This document shows, piece by piece, positions 11,201 through 19,300 of a DNA stretch of 34,014 nucleotides (positions are counted from its first letter, which is position 1; each line of letters starts with the position of its first letter). A program made the position numbers and the translations under genes. This stretch comes from a bacterium (GTDB lineage Bacteria; UBP15; UBA6099; DSWB01), in assembly GCA_020061125.1 (NCBI GenBank), contig JAGUYV010000189.1:1-34014 (forward strand), in the 5' to 3' direction. Under the pieces are notes generated by a model, which worked only from the letters and a program-made list of their open reading frames with translations, searched no databases and was not told the origin of the DNA.

Positions 11201-11342
11201 CCAGGATGTGGAGAACCAGAGCCGTGTGCCCATCCTCGGAGACCTGCCAGTGGTCGGAAACCTGTTCCGCAGCAAATCCCACACAACCGAAGATCGCGAA
11301 ATCATCTTCCTGCTCACGCCCACGATTCTTCCGGCCATCTGA
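8253..11342 (+). CDS. pilQ: Type IV pilus secretin PilQ, multi-N1 form
   Basis: Outer-membrane secretin of 1029 residues forming the pilus exit pore. In order: signal peptide 1-32 (cleavage near CLA/QS); AMIN-like peptidoglycan-binding domain 40-140; Ser/Pro linker 150-225; STN-type N0 domain 226-312; about five N1-like KH modules at 325-391, 417-505, 510-575, 581-662 and 667-792; and the secretin barrel domain 797-1029, with the hallmark VPILGDLPVVGNLF (992-1005) and the terminal strand REIIFLLTP. Many PilQ proteins are 700-900 residues with fewer N1 domains. Cysteines C349/C364 in the first module and C717/C737 in the last could form disulfides. The GAGGTGAG-like ribosome site overlaps the pilP stop, indicating translational coupling. 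Confidence 0.96.
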   Translation: MKHCMAKSWKAALTTVLAMCAVAMACAPPCLAQSQTNRLRKINIGQEGDHLYLKLSGSDRFRYRVKAEDKPPRLTVQLFSTESDLGYSELEVNKGYVKNLTVQQMTVSGQKATFLIVHLSQSVEMDYGLSGDGRTFYLATPMYAGAKSVSRSGEFQADSRDTTVRAESPLPVAGGSLPPEIVVPENAPSVAPSSVMVPYAGSGSSQPGTFADFPQKTGIDNSPYIAGPVILQDADISKVVQLLSEAAGGASIIVESKVLEQSAASIASAGAGGGGGITMTLSYITLEDALDVITSANNWAWMKIANSYVIMSRDTANQGVNPISAATVYDLSTPKLTVSVYSPKSVDACSLTSAVSSILPDVKCDPDLNYLLMKGREEDMIRAKQILAQLDRTRDSSDLPVIKDMAERVLKESAQYLVTKVIRLQYIRAASLGVQLNSLMDNPYFGNLNVITNSTSRSVVDSSLGSNNSDKNMNMLTVDESTNTMVFVGQEEVFRRLEAVIKQLDVPYSATVVRTITLRNAFADDLKQEISEDLVEKLGRYQNTEIMYNSLDNTITFVGTQDDFDRFQNIVKELDSEQKAMITESVPFTNIDVLALTNTDTLSPILGSAYYGYAEIIDSKSKTSTSLNSRTRISVHSPTNAFVITAQRRYIDRVKQYLLSLDRDQANVVTKVVRIKHMNATRIALALQQLLSLEDPDTGNTSFDGEAPFMGNFYSTCGLPWRWEVNEDKVEYTYEVCEKNSRLLIKTSPTQEGSYARSHFLSVYVEAAQNALVLRGTDKDLRLAEDIIKRIDTAQPQVRIDVQIVSVSRQDLKSFSKEFNIQDGRFSLSNEGASPSGTTSILFDDSANLASNFKSFITALVSSERATVLANPSIVARENAWTQIAFVQQIRWSEASGNVFLSAEDDTATQLVVSRTANIGPQLWMVPHINIEDNTVHLHMAPYSSTLVRFTEGGAPITDTSFMVQEFFVRNGDTIIASGMISSQDVENQSRVPILGDLPVVGNLFRSKSHTTEDREIIFLLTPTILPAI

Positions 11343-11369
11343 TGCAACGCGCAGAAAACGGACACAAAC

Positions 11370-11400
11370 GCGGGACGCCCGAGGGCGTCCCGCTTCGTTT
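11370..11400 (+). terminator. Intrinsic terminator of the pil operon
   Basis: Arms GCGGGACGCCC (11370-11380) and GGGCGTCCCGC (11383-11393) are perfectly complementary over 11 bp and are followed by TTCGTTT. This strong GC hairpin with a short T-rich tail, 28 bp after the pilQ stop, separates the operon from ispH. Confidence 0.75.
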
Positions 11401-11405
11401 ATAAT
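11400..11405 (+). promoter_or_regulatory. Candidate -10 box upstream of ispH
   Basis: Consensus TATAAT directly follows the terminator hairpin, 35 bp before the ispH ATG. A -35 at normal spacing would fall inside the hairpin, and none is recognisable, so the call rests on the -10 alone. Confidence 0.35.
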
Positions 11406-11440
11406 GAAAGTGACGAAACTGGCACGACAGGCGTGAAACC

Positions 11441-12295
11441 ATGAAGATTACAATTGCGGACCATGCGGGATTCTGCAAGGGCGTGGATCGCTCGGTACGC
11501 ATCGCCATGCGCGCGGCGGAAATGGAGCAGGGACCGGTGTTCACACTTGGTCCGCTCATTCATAACCCGCGGGTGGTGAACACATTGCAGGCGCACGGCT
11601 TGCGCATGGCCACCGGACCGGATTTCGACTTCCCGGCGCACGCCACGGTGGTGCTGCCCTCGCATGGGACCCCGCGCCAAGTGGAGCGCGCTCTCGAAGA
11701 ACGCGGCCTCAAGATCGTTCAGGCCGCATGTCCGCGAGTGCTGGCCGTTCATGAGCGTCTGCGTAAAGCCCTGGCTCAGGGGCGCCGCGTGTACCTGGCC
11801 GGGGTTCCGGGCCACACGGAGACCGTTGCGGCCGCGTCCCTGGATCCGGATCGCGTCACCGTTTTGTCGTCCTTGCGCGACGCGCGGCAGACCGCAGTCC
11901 AGGACGCGCCGGCGCTTCTGGCCGCACAGACAACTTTCTCACCCGAAGTTTTTCGAGAAATGGACAGGGAGCTTTCAAGCCGCATCTGGGACCTGGATGT
12001 TTACGATTCCCTTTGCGGCCACACACTTCGCGCGCAGCGCGCGGCCGCGGACCTCGCCGCGAATTGCAGCATCATGATCGTGATCGGCGGCGCGGGAAGC
12101 GCCAACACGCGGCGTTTGCGCGAGGCCTGCCGTTCCGCGTGCGCGCGCGTGAGGCGCGTGGAATCCGCATCCGCTCTGCGCCGCACCATGTTCCGCGATC
12201 ATGATCATGTCGGCATCACCGCGGGCGCTTCCACGCCCCGCGAGCACATCCGCGAAGTCCGGGACTGGCTTTGCGCCCGTTTTGAAATCGGCTAA
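11441..12295 (+). CDS. ispH: 4-hydroxy-3-methylbut-2-enyl diphosphate reductase (IspH/LytB)
   Basis: Iron-sulfur enzyme of the last MEP-pathway step, making isopentenyl and dimethylallyl diphosphate from HMBPP. The protein has 284 residues, slightly short for the family. The three cluster cysteines are present: C12 (AGFCKGVDR), C97 (QAACPRV) and C192 (SLCGHT). Substrate-binding residues H41 (PLIHN), H75 (PSHG), H125 and E127 (GHTET), the QTT motif near 163-165, S220/N222 (GSANT) and S264 (AGASTP) are kept. Surrounding sequence is divergent, for example CGHTLRAQ where CYATTNRQ is seen in E. coli. No other MEP gene is nearby. The ribosome site is poor. Confidence 0.9.
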   Translation: MKITIADHAGFCKGVDRSVRIAMRAAEMEQGPVFTLGPLIHNPRVVNTLQAHGLRMATGPDFDFPAHATVVLPSHGTPRQVERALEERGLKIVQAACPRVLAVHERLRKALAQGRRVYLAGVPGHTETVAAASLDPDRVTVLSSLRDARQTAVQDAPALLAAQTTFSPEVFREMDRELSSRIWDLDVYDSLCGHTLRAQRAAADLAANCSIMIVIGGAGSANTRRLREACRSACARVRRVESASALRRTMFRDHDHVGITAGASTPREHIREVRDWLCARFEIG

Positions 12296-12298
12296 AAT
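12271..12298 (+). promoter_or_regulatory. Candidate promoter of the epimerase-isomerase pair
   Basis: TTGCGC (12271-12276) and TAAAAT (12293-12298) are 16 bp apart, at the very end of ispH. Transcription would begin about 45 bp upstream of the epimerase ATG. A second -10-like CATAAT lies at 12325-12330. Confidence 0.3.
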
Positions 12299-12351
12299 GA
12301 TCCGCAGCGCGTTAGATTCCGCGCCATAATGGCTGACAGGAGACACAATTC

Positions 12352-13290
12352 ATGAAAGCGCTCATCACCGGAGGAGCCGGGTTCATCGGCTCACACATCG
12401 CAGATGCGTATCTGGCGGCGGGTTGGGAAGTGCTCGTGGCCGACAACCTGCACTCCGGCAAGATGGAGAATCTGGACCCCGCCGCGCGATTCACGAACAT
12501 AGATATTTGCAGCCCCGAATTTCCCCACTACATCATGGATTCAAAGCCGGACATCGTGGTGCACGCCGCGGCCCAGATTAGCGTGTCCTTTTCCGTGCGC
12601 GAGCCGGGGTTTGACGCGAAACAGAACATCACCGGCCCGCTGGACATGTGCATGGCGTGCGTGCGCGCAGGGGTCAATAAAATCATTTTCTCATCCTCGG
12701 GCGGTACCATCTACGGTGAAATTCCGGGCGAACCGGCAACCGAAGACCATCCCTTTGCGCCTATGTCCCCGTACGGCATCAGCAAAATGGCGTTCGAATA
12801 CTATTTGCGGTTTTTCCGCAACGAGTACGGACTGGACTTCACCTCATTGCGGTACGGCAATGTTTTCGGCCCCCGGCAGGACCCGCACGGAGAGGCCGGC
12901 GTGGTCGCCATTTTTTCCAAAATGATCCTCAACGGGAAGACGCCGACCATCAACGGGGACGGCAAGTTCTATCGTGATTATGTGTATGTAGCTGATGTGG
13001 CGCGGGCCAATCTGCTGGCTGCGGAAAAGGGCGCGGGCCGCGCCTACAACATAGGCACCAGAAAAGCCACGGATGTGAACGAGATTTACCGTCTGGTTGC
13101 TGATGCCGCTGGCTTTGACGGTGCGCCAGATTACGGCCCTCCGCGGCCCGGAGATTTGCGGCGCTGCGTGCTCGACATTTCCCGCGCCGCCGCCGAACTC
13201 GGCTGGCAGCCGCAGATTACCCTTGAACAGGGGATGCAGCACACCGTGGACTTCTTCCGTTCACAAACCCAGCCGCGGGACGCCTCATGA
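12352..13290 (+). CDS. NAD-dependent epimerase/dehydratase (UDP-sugar 4-epimerase-like)
   Basis: Extended short-chain dehydrogenase of 312 residues. The N-terminal Rossmann motif is GGAGFIGSH (7-15), followed by an acidic residue D31 after the second strand, as for NAD binding. The catalytic triad is S116 (FSSSGGTIYG), Y141 and K145 (SPYGISK). The RYGNVFGPRQDP stretch and FYRDYVYVADVA match the GalE/UDP-glucose 4-epimerase group, so nucleotide-sugar epimerisation for surface glycans is the likely role; the exact substrate cannot be read. AGGAG at 12338-12342 is 9 bp before the ATG. Its stop overlaps the start of the next gene by 4 bp (ATGA), so the two are translationally coupled. Confidence 0.9.
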   Translation: MKALITGGAGFIGSHIADAYLAAGWEVLVADNLHSGKMENLDPAARFTNIDICSPEFPHYIMDSKPDIVVHAAAQISVSFSVREPGFDAKQNITGPLDMCMACVRAGVNKIIFSSSGGTIYGEIPGEPATEDHPFAPMSPYGISKMAFEYYLRFFRNEYGLDFTSLRYGNVFGPRQDPHGEAGVVAIFSKMILNGKTPTINGDGKFYRDYVYVADVARANLLAAEKGAGRAYNIGTRKATDVNEIYRLVADAAGFDGAPDYGPPRPGDLRRCVLDISRAAAELGWQPQITLEQGMQHTVDFFRSQTQPRDAS

Positions 13291-14162
13291 TCCCGGGCGT
13301 TTCCTCCCAGATTTTTCACAGGGAAAAACTGGGCGCGGCTCATGCCGCGGCCATAAGCCAGGCGGGTTTTACACTGACCGAAGCCTACACCTATCCCGGC
13401 CATTTTGAATTGGGAGATGAGGCGCACGCGCGCACAGTGCGCGCCGCGTTCGACGATCATGGCGTGACCCTGGTTTCACTGCACGCTCCGTTTTTCGATG
13501 AACACAAATCCGGTTCGGCCAGCCGCGGGCGGCTGTCCATATCCAGCGCCAAACCGGCTGCGCGCGCCGCAGCCCTGGACGCCGTGCGCCGCTGCGCGGA
13601 CACCGCCGCCATTCTGGGCGCACGCATTCTGGTCATACACTTCGGCGACGGCGGAGACAAGAACACGCACGCCGTGATCGAAAATCTGTTTTCCTCCATG
13701 CTTCATATTGAAGACATTCTGCTTGGAACCGGCATCACTGCCGCATACGAAAATATCGGAACGCCAACCTCGCTCTGCGGGTACATTGCAAACATGCTGG
13801 ACCGCTACGAGCTGCGCCAGGCAGGGGTATGCCTGGACATCGGTCACGCCAACATCAACGAAGATCCGGCCACGGCCGTTGAGCGCGCCGGCGCGCGCCT
13901 GACGCATATCCACGCCTCTGACAATTCAGGACACGAAGATCAGCACAACCCACCGTTTTTGGGTTCCGTGCGCTGGGACCGCGTCATGCCCGCCATTTTG
14001 AAATCCGGATATCGCGGCGCGTTCATATTCGAGCCAAGGTTTCAGCCCGAACCAATCAAGCTGCTGCATCACCTGCGCGCTTCGTTCGAAAAGCTCTCGC
14101 TTCTCGCTCAAGGCGAAAACCCCGATGAGACGGAATCCGATACCCCGTTTTCCAGTTGTTAA
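13287..14162 (+). CDS. Sugar phosphate isomerase/epimerase family TIM-barrel protein
   Basis: Protein of 291 residues with the xylose isomerase-like/AP-endonuclease 2 TIM-barrel fold. Putative divalent-metal ligands occur at the strand ends: HFGDGG, the glutamate in YENIGTP, the D/H pair in CLDIGHAN, the histidines in HIHASDNSGHEDQHNPPF, and the glutamate in FIFEPRF. The ATGA overlap with the epimerase suggests a shared sugar pathway. The family includes isomerases, epimerases and endonuclease IV. The lack of a recognisable Nfo signature and the neighbour favour a sugar-acting enzyme, but the substrate is unknown. The last ~20 residues are acidic and probably disordered. Confidence 0.82.
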   Translation: MIPGVSSQIFHREKLGAAHAAAISQAGFTLTEAYTYPGHFELGDEAHARTVRAAFDDHGVTLVSLHAPFFDEHKSGSASRGRLSISSAKPAARAAALDAVRRCADTAAILGARILVIHFGDGGDKNTHAVIENLFSSMLHIEDILLGTGITAAYENIGTPTSLCGYIANMLDRYELRQAGVCLDIGHANINEDPATAVERAGARLTHIHASDNSGHEDQHNPPFLGSVRWDRVMPAILKSGYRGAFIFEPRFQPEPIKLLHHLRASFEKLSLLAQGENPDETESDTPFSSC

Positions 14163-14210
14163 ACATAATTTCATGCATTAATTCCAGACAATCTTAGAAT
14201 AGTAATAGAA

Positions 14211-14245
14211 TTCATGTTCAAACTAATCCGGTTATGATCCGGATT
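14211..14245 (+). promoter_or_regulatory. Candidate promoter with inverted repeat over the -10
   Basis: In the AT-rich 140-bp gap, TTCATG (14211-14216) and TATGAT (14233-14238) are 16 bp apart. The -10 sits between the arms AATCCGG (14225-14231) and CCGGATT (14239-14245) of a perfect 7-bp inverted repeat, a typical place for a repressor site. The repeat is seen; function is inferred. Confidence 0.4.
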
Positions 14246-14302
14246 TCGGATTCATGCATGTGATTTTCGGGTAAATAGAAAATGAAAGAAGGAGGTGCGG
14301 CC

Positions 14303-15052
14303 ATGAAAACAACAGCACGAATCATAATTCTCACCGCAGTATTTGCGCCCTTGTGCCTCATGGCCCGCGCCGACGACTTCTGGGATTCCTACAGCAAAAA
14401 TGTTGTTTATCACTATTCAGTCAAAACTGCGGCCATTCCGGACATTCCTCGCACGGGACTGCGGCTCTCCAACGATGAAATGACCGCCATTCTCACCAAG
14501 TCGTTCTCCCGCGCACTGGGTGAACGGCTCACGGATGTTGCGGACAAGCGCAGCTATGTGGCCATTGTCTGCATATTTCATCCCGAGCCGGAACGCTGTT
14601 TCGCGGATAATATCCTTGACGCCACATTTGACGAAGTACATTTCGTCAAAGCTCCCAGATTCAGCCAGAAGTTCCTGAAAAAAATGTCGAATTACTATTC
14701 CTATACATTGAGTGACGACGAGCAGGAAATGCAGCGTCGCACAGAGGCCGCGGGCCGTGTGCCGCCCTGGAAAAAATTCAACCCGCGTTTCAGCTTCGAC
14801 CTCAACGAGCCGGAGATCGCCGTGAGTTCCCCGTTCTATTCATTCGAGGGCGTATTCGTGGAACCACGCTACGGTACGGGCAAGGGAGCGTCCGTGTCTT
14901 TCCTTTTCAAACGATATCTTCTGGATGTGCGCAAAGAAGGCGTGGAGCTGAAGTGCCGCACGGGGCACAATGCTTACGGCCGAGGGTACCTGTCCATCAC
15001 CATCAGGCCGGAAGGGGAAATCGTCATCAGCAATGAATTCATAATGCGCTGA
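14303..15052 (+). CDS. Exported protein of unknown function
   Basis: Not recognised. The 249-residue product begins with a Sec-type signal peptide (MKTTARIIILTAVFAPLCLMARA, in brief: basic n-region, hydrophobic h-region, cleavage near ARA/DD). The mature protein is mixed alpha/beta with a C-terminal beta-rich stretch of alternating aromatic and charged residues (FSFEGVFVEPRYG; YLSITIRPEGEIVIS). It holds three Cys in the mature part. ATG 14303 is chosen over the frame's upstream ATG at 14282 because a strong GAAGGAGG lies between them and serves 14303. It probably has its own promoter with an operator-like repeat. A periplasmic location is inferred. Confidence 0.75.
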   Translation: MKTTARIIILTAVFAPLCLMARADDFWDSYSKNVVYHYSVKTAAIPDIPRTGLRLSNDEMTAILTKSFSRALGERLTDVADKRSYVAIVCIFHPEPERCFADNILDATFDEVHFVKAPRFSQKFLKKMSNYYSYTLSDDEQEMQRRTEAAGRVPPWKKFNPRFSFDLNEPEIAVSSPFYSFEGVFVEPRYGTGKGASVSFLFKRYLLDVRKEGVELKCRTGHNAYGRGYLSITIRPEGEIVISNEFIMR

Positions 15053-15124
15053 CGCGCGCCTGTGGCGCGTCGGGCATGCCCTCAACTATAATGACTGTGG
15101 CGCGTGCGGACGCTACGCGCCACA
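15051..15124 (+). promoter_or_regulatory. Promoter and structured leader of the DUF1343 gene
   Basis: A TATAAT at 15087-15092 lies between two copies of TGTGGCGCGT (15061-15070 and 15096-15105). The reverse complement ACGCGCCACA follows at 15115-15124, so the leader can form a 10-bp stem with a 9-nt loop. Upstream, GACGCGC (15051-15057) pairs with GCGCGTC (15065-15071), and a GGGCATGCCC palindrome occupies 15072-15081. No -35 is evident. The repeats are certain; the regulatory role is not. Confidence 0.35.
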
Positions 15125-15147
15125 TTGCATTTCAGGAGGCGCGCCCG

Positions 15148-16320
15148 ATGCGAACAGCCACGGGACTTGAACTGGCTTTTGAAACTCATAAGCAAATTCC
15201 GCGAGGCGCGAGCATCGGACTGCTGTGCCATCCCGCCTCCGTTGACGCGCGTCTGCGCCACGCATCCGAAATCTTCACTGCAAGTCCAGAAATCCGGCTA
15301 CGCGCACTGTTCGGACCCCAGCACGGATACCTCGGAAACACCCAGGACAACATGATCGAGTGGTCCGGCTTCACGCACCCGCAGCTTGGCATTCCCGTGT
15401 ACAGCCTGTACGGGGAACACCGCAAGCCCGCGTCCGCAATGCTCGACGGGCTTGACGCGCTGGTGTGCGATCTCATGGATGTGGGAACGAGGGTTTACAC
15501 ATTTATCTGGACCATGTGCCTGTGCATGGAAGCGTGTTCCGAAGCGGGCATTCCGTTTGTGGTGCTGGATCGCCCGAACCCGATAGGCGGCGAAGCTGTG
15601 GAGGGAAATGTGCTGGATCCGGCTGTGCGCTCGTTCGTGGGTCTGCACCCCATTCCCATGCGCCACGGCCTTACGCCCGGCGAAGTGGCGCTTTTCGTTA
15701 ATGAGACCGCAGGCGTGGGTTGCGACCTGCGCGTGGTTCCCATGAAGGGCTGGCGGAGGGACATGCTTTTCGGGGACACGGGCCTTCCCTGGGTGCTGCC
15801 GTCTCCCAACATGCCCACGCCTGACACCGCGCTTGTTTATCCTGGAACGGTTGCGTTCGAGGGCGCGAATGTGTCGGAAGGGCGCGGCACATGCCGCCCG
15901 TTCGAACTCATCGGCGCGCCATGGCTGGATGCCGAAGCGCTGGCGAAATCCATGAACGCGCGCAATTTGCCCGGCGCGTATTTCCGCGCCGCATGGTTCG
16001 AGCCGGTATTTCACAAGGGGGCAGGGAAGATATGCGGCGGCGTTCAGATCCATGTCACGGATCCGTATACCTTCAAACCGTATCTCACGGGCCTGGCTTT
16101 ACTTCAGGATTGCCGGGGCCAGTCGCCGGAAAAATTTGCTTGGAAACAGCCGCCTTACGAATATGAATTCGATAAATTGCCGATTGATCTGATACTGGGA
16201 GATTCACAGGTGCGCCGCGGCATTGAGGACGGTATCGCCGTTCAGCAGCTTGAGGAAGCCTGGACGATGGGGTTAACCGCTTTCCGCGAACTCAAGAAAC
16301 AATATCACTTATATGATTGA
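15148..16320 (+). CDS. DUF1343 / GH171 protein, NamZ-like exo-N-acetylmuramidase
   Basis: Protein of 390 residues with the full DUF1343 signature: FGPQHGY near 52, YSLYGEHRKP, DLMDVGTRVYTFIW, VLDRPNPIGG, GLHPIPMRHGLTPGE, LPSPNMPTPDTALVYPGT and NVSEGRGTCRPFE. Characterised members (NamZ) remove terminal N-acetylmuramic acid from peptidoglycan fragments in muropeptide recycling. ATG 15148 is preceded by AGGAGG at about 7 bp; the frame runs further upstream, but without family similarity. No signal peptide is visible with this start, so the protein appears cytoplasmic, unlike exported relatives. It ends convergently, 29 bp from the end of ccmF. Confidence 0.9.
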   Translation: MRTATGLELAFETHKQIPRGASIGLLCHPASVDARLRHASEIFTASPEIRLRALFGPQHGYLGNTQDNMIEWSGFTHPQLGIPVYSLYGEHRKPASAMLDGLDALVCDLMDVGTRVYTFIWTMCLCMEACSEAGIPFVVLDRPNPIGGEAVEGNVLDPAVRSFVGLHPIPMRHGLTPGEVALFVNETAGVGCDLRVVPMKGWRRDMLFGDTGLPWVLPSPNMPTPDTALVYPGTVAFEGANVSEGRGTCRPFELIGAPWLDAEALAKSMNARNLPGAYFRAAWFEPVFHKGAGKICGGVQIHVTDPYTFKPYLTGLALLQDCRGQSPEKFAWKQPPYEYEFDKLPIDLILGDSQVRRGIEDGIAVQQLEEAWTMGLTAFRELKKQYHLYD

Positions 16321-16349
16321 AACCAGATGGGCAGGGCGGCAGAAATGGC

Positions 16350-19300
16350 TTACTGCCCGTGATTCTGAACGGCAGGGATTCTCATTCCGGCAAATCCTGC
16401 GATGAGCGCTCCGAACGACACCAGAATCATGCCGATCCACAGGAAGAAAATAAACGGCTTGCGCAGCGTGTCGAACTGAACCACGACCGAAGCGCCACCG
16501 GATGGATTCTGTTCCGCGGCCGCGGGAGCGGGTTGCATGCCTTGTGGAGCGGAACTGATGGTCAGAACCACGGTCTTTGTTTTGGGGTCGAAGGATTCCA
16601 CCTGCCACATGGACCCATCCCGGAAGAACAGGTTGAGGCTCTCGGGCGGCATTTTCCCGGCGGGATCGAAGCCGATGCTCATGGGAACTGGTTGTGCGCC
16701 CTGCGCGGAAAGCTGCAGGTGGATGATGTCGTTGCCGGAAGGTCCTTTGTCGTGTCCGGCGAAGGAAAGTGCGCCCTGATCGAGCATGGCAGGAGCGCCC
16801 GGCGCAATGGTGTAAGTGCGCGAAGGACTGGCGGATGATTCCGGCGCCGCAGGCGTGATCGTGGACTCGTCAGCGGTTCCGGTCTGGGTTTCTTCCTGTG
16901 CGCCTGTGACTTTGAGCACTGCAAATTCCAGGTCCGGGTTGCCGGGGTCCACGCTGATGCGCACGACGCGGATCCCTGTACCGTCGGGGAGAATTGCGGA
17001 ATTGCCATTTTCATCCTGCGGTTCGGCCTGGTAGGGAATTACGAGTTCCACGGACTGCTGATCGCCGCTCGTAGCGGAAATTTTCACGCTGATGCGGTCT
17101 TCCTGCATGGCGGAAATATCCCAGCCGGAGAGGAGAAGGGACCATTTGCCGGCCGTCACGGGTTTGGCGCGGCTCACGGCCAGCCCGTCTTCAGCCTGGG
17201 GAACAGAAGCGCCGTCTGTGCCTTTTCCCTCCTGAAAATGTCCCGTGGACGCGCTCGTTGCCAGAACCACGGACTGGGTTTCCCGGATTATTTCCATCAC
17301 GGCCACGGTCGAGCCGTCGGGCAGGGTGGACGGCTCCTGCTCCGTGCGCGGGCTGTAGGGCAGCTCCAGAGGACTGGTTTGGCCGTCGCGTTGCACATCA
17401 AGAATCACGATGACCTGTCCCATGGTGCGCATGTTGTCCGTGTTGAACCCGGCCACGCGCATTTGGTAATTGCCTACGGGCGCGAATCCTTCCATGCCCA
17501 CGGTCACGGTATTGCCGGCCTGTTCTTCGGGAAAATCAATCTGTTTGGGCGCCAGATAAATGTCTCCGAATCCGTAGTTGATGATAGCCGGGTGAGTCTG
17601 CATGCCGCGCTCTGAAAATGAGAAATCAATGAATGTGCGGTGCGTGCGGTTCGCGTACGCGACATCAATGTAAGCGATCACGCCGTCGCCTTTTTTGTTG
17701 TCCCGCACCTGCGCGAGCGTGTATGTGGCGAGTTTTCCTTTGTGCGGCTGCGTGGAATCAAGAACCACATTTTCCCGGATTTCCCCGGCCGAGGAAAACA
17801 GCACGCCCCAGATCATGAGCGCAGCGCCGATGTGAATCATGTAACCGGCCAGATTCCAGCGGCGCAGGGTGTAGAAGTGAAGGGCGTTGGCCAGATTCGC
17901 TCCGATGACCGTGCCTGCCAGGGCCGCGAGCGCATAATAGAGAACCGGCGCCGCGCCCGGCGTAGCGCCGCGTGAAGACATGAACACCATCAGCAAGCCC
18001 AGCGCAGCGCCGCCGCCCGCGAACGCAAACCGCACAGGCGCATTCATGCCGCGAGCCGCTTTCACGAACACGAACGGGCACCACACAAGGAGGGCCGCGG
18101 TTATGAACATCATCAGATAGGAAGTTTTGTTGTAATAGGACTGCTCCACGGTGGTGGCGCTTGAAAACATCTTGCCGGCTATGGGAAGAGAGCCGAGAAA
18201 CTGCCACTTGGAGAAAAGAGGCAATGTGGTTCCAAGAAGCACAAAGCCCAGGGTCAGAATCAGCAGAAGCGCGGTCCATGACAACATGCGCTTGCCGAGC
18301 GGCGCGTCCGCTCCCGTGCTCTGGCGCGCTTCCCTGAACCGGATCGCGGCCAGCGCAATCATCGCAAGGCACACGCCCGTGAATCCAATAAATGTGTACA
18401 GGATGGGCAGATACAATTCGCTTTGCTGAAACGAATGCACGGAAAATTCGCTCATCACGCCGCTGCGGGTGAGGAAAGTGGCCATAAACACCATAAGCAG
18501 AGCGAGCGCCGAAAGAGTAACATTCCAGGCTGCGAACCGTTTGCCGCGGCCCTGAAGAATCAACCCATGCGAAAGCGCGGCCAACGCCAGCCACGGGAAC
18601 AGGGACGCATTTTCCACCGGATCCCAGGCCCAGTATCCGCCCCAGCCGAGAATGATGTAAGCCCAGTAGGAGCCGCAAAAAATGCCCGCGCCCAGAAACG
18701 CCCAGGCCATGGCGGACCATGCGCGCGCGGGTGCGGCCCAGCCCGAGAAATCTCTGCGGAACACGCCTGCACACGCCAGCGCGAACGGCGCTGCAGCAAA
18801 CGCATAGCCCACAAACACCAGGGGCGGGTGTATCGCCATCCAGGGGTTGCGAAGCACCGGATTCAATCCCATGCCGTCTTTGGGCATGCCCGCGGCGTTC
18901 AGCCAGGTGGCGTGGAAGGTCTGCAAATCCACGGGTTCAAACGGATTGGACTTGACCAGGAACACGCCGATGATGACCAGCACAAGCCCAATCATCATAT
19001 AAGCGCCGCGCGCGAACGCTCCAGGTTTGCGCATCAGAATCAGAACAAGCGCCGTGAGCCAGTACCACAAAAGGAAAGTGCCCGCCTGTCCTGCCCACAG
19101 GGCCGAGAAACGGTATATCCGCTCCAGATCGTCGCTGCTGTTTTCAAATACATATTTGAATTCGTAGTGACGCGCCATGAACAGGTGGAACAGAACAACG
19201 ACCAGAACTGTGGAAACGGCCACTATGGTCCAGCGCAGAATTGCGCCAATCCTGTCATTTGCAATGACATGTTCATCGTTGCGGAAGAGATATGCCGCGA

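Noticed and set aside
16328-16365. GGGCAG/CTGCCC pairing at the DUF1343-ccmF junction as a bidirectional terminator
   Set aside because: The loop is about 18 nt and there is no T-tract; too weak to call.
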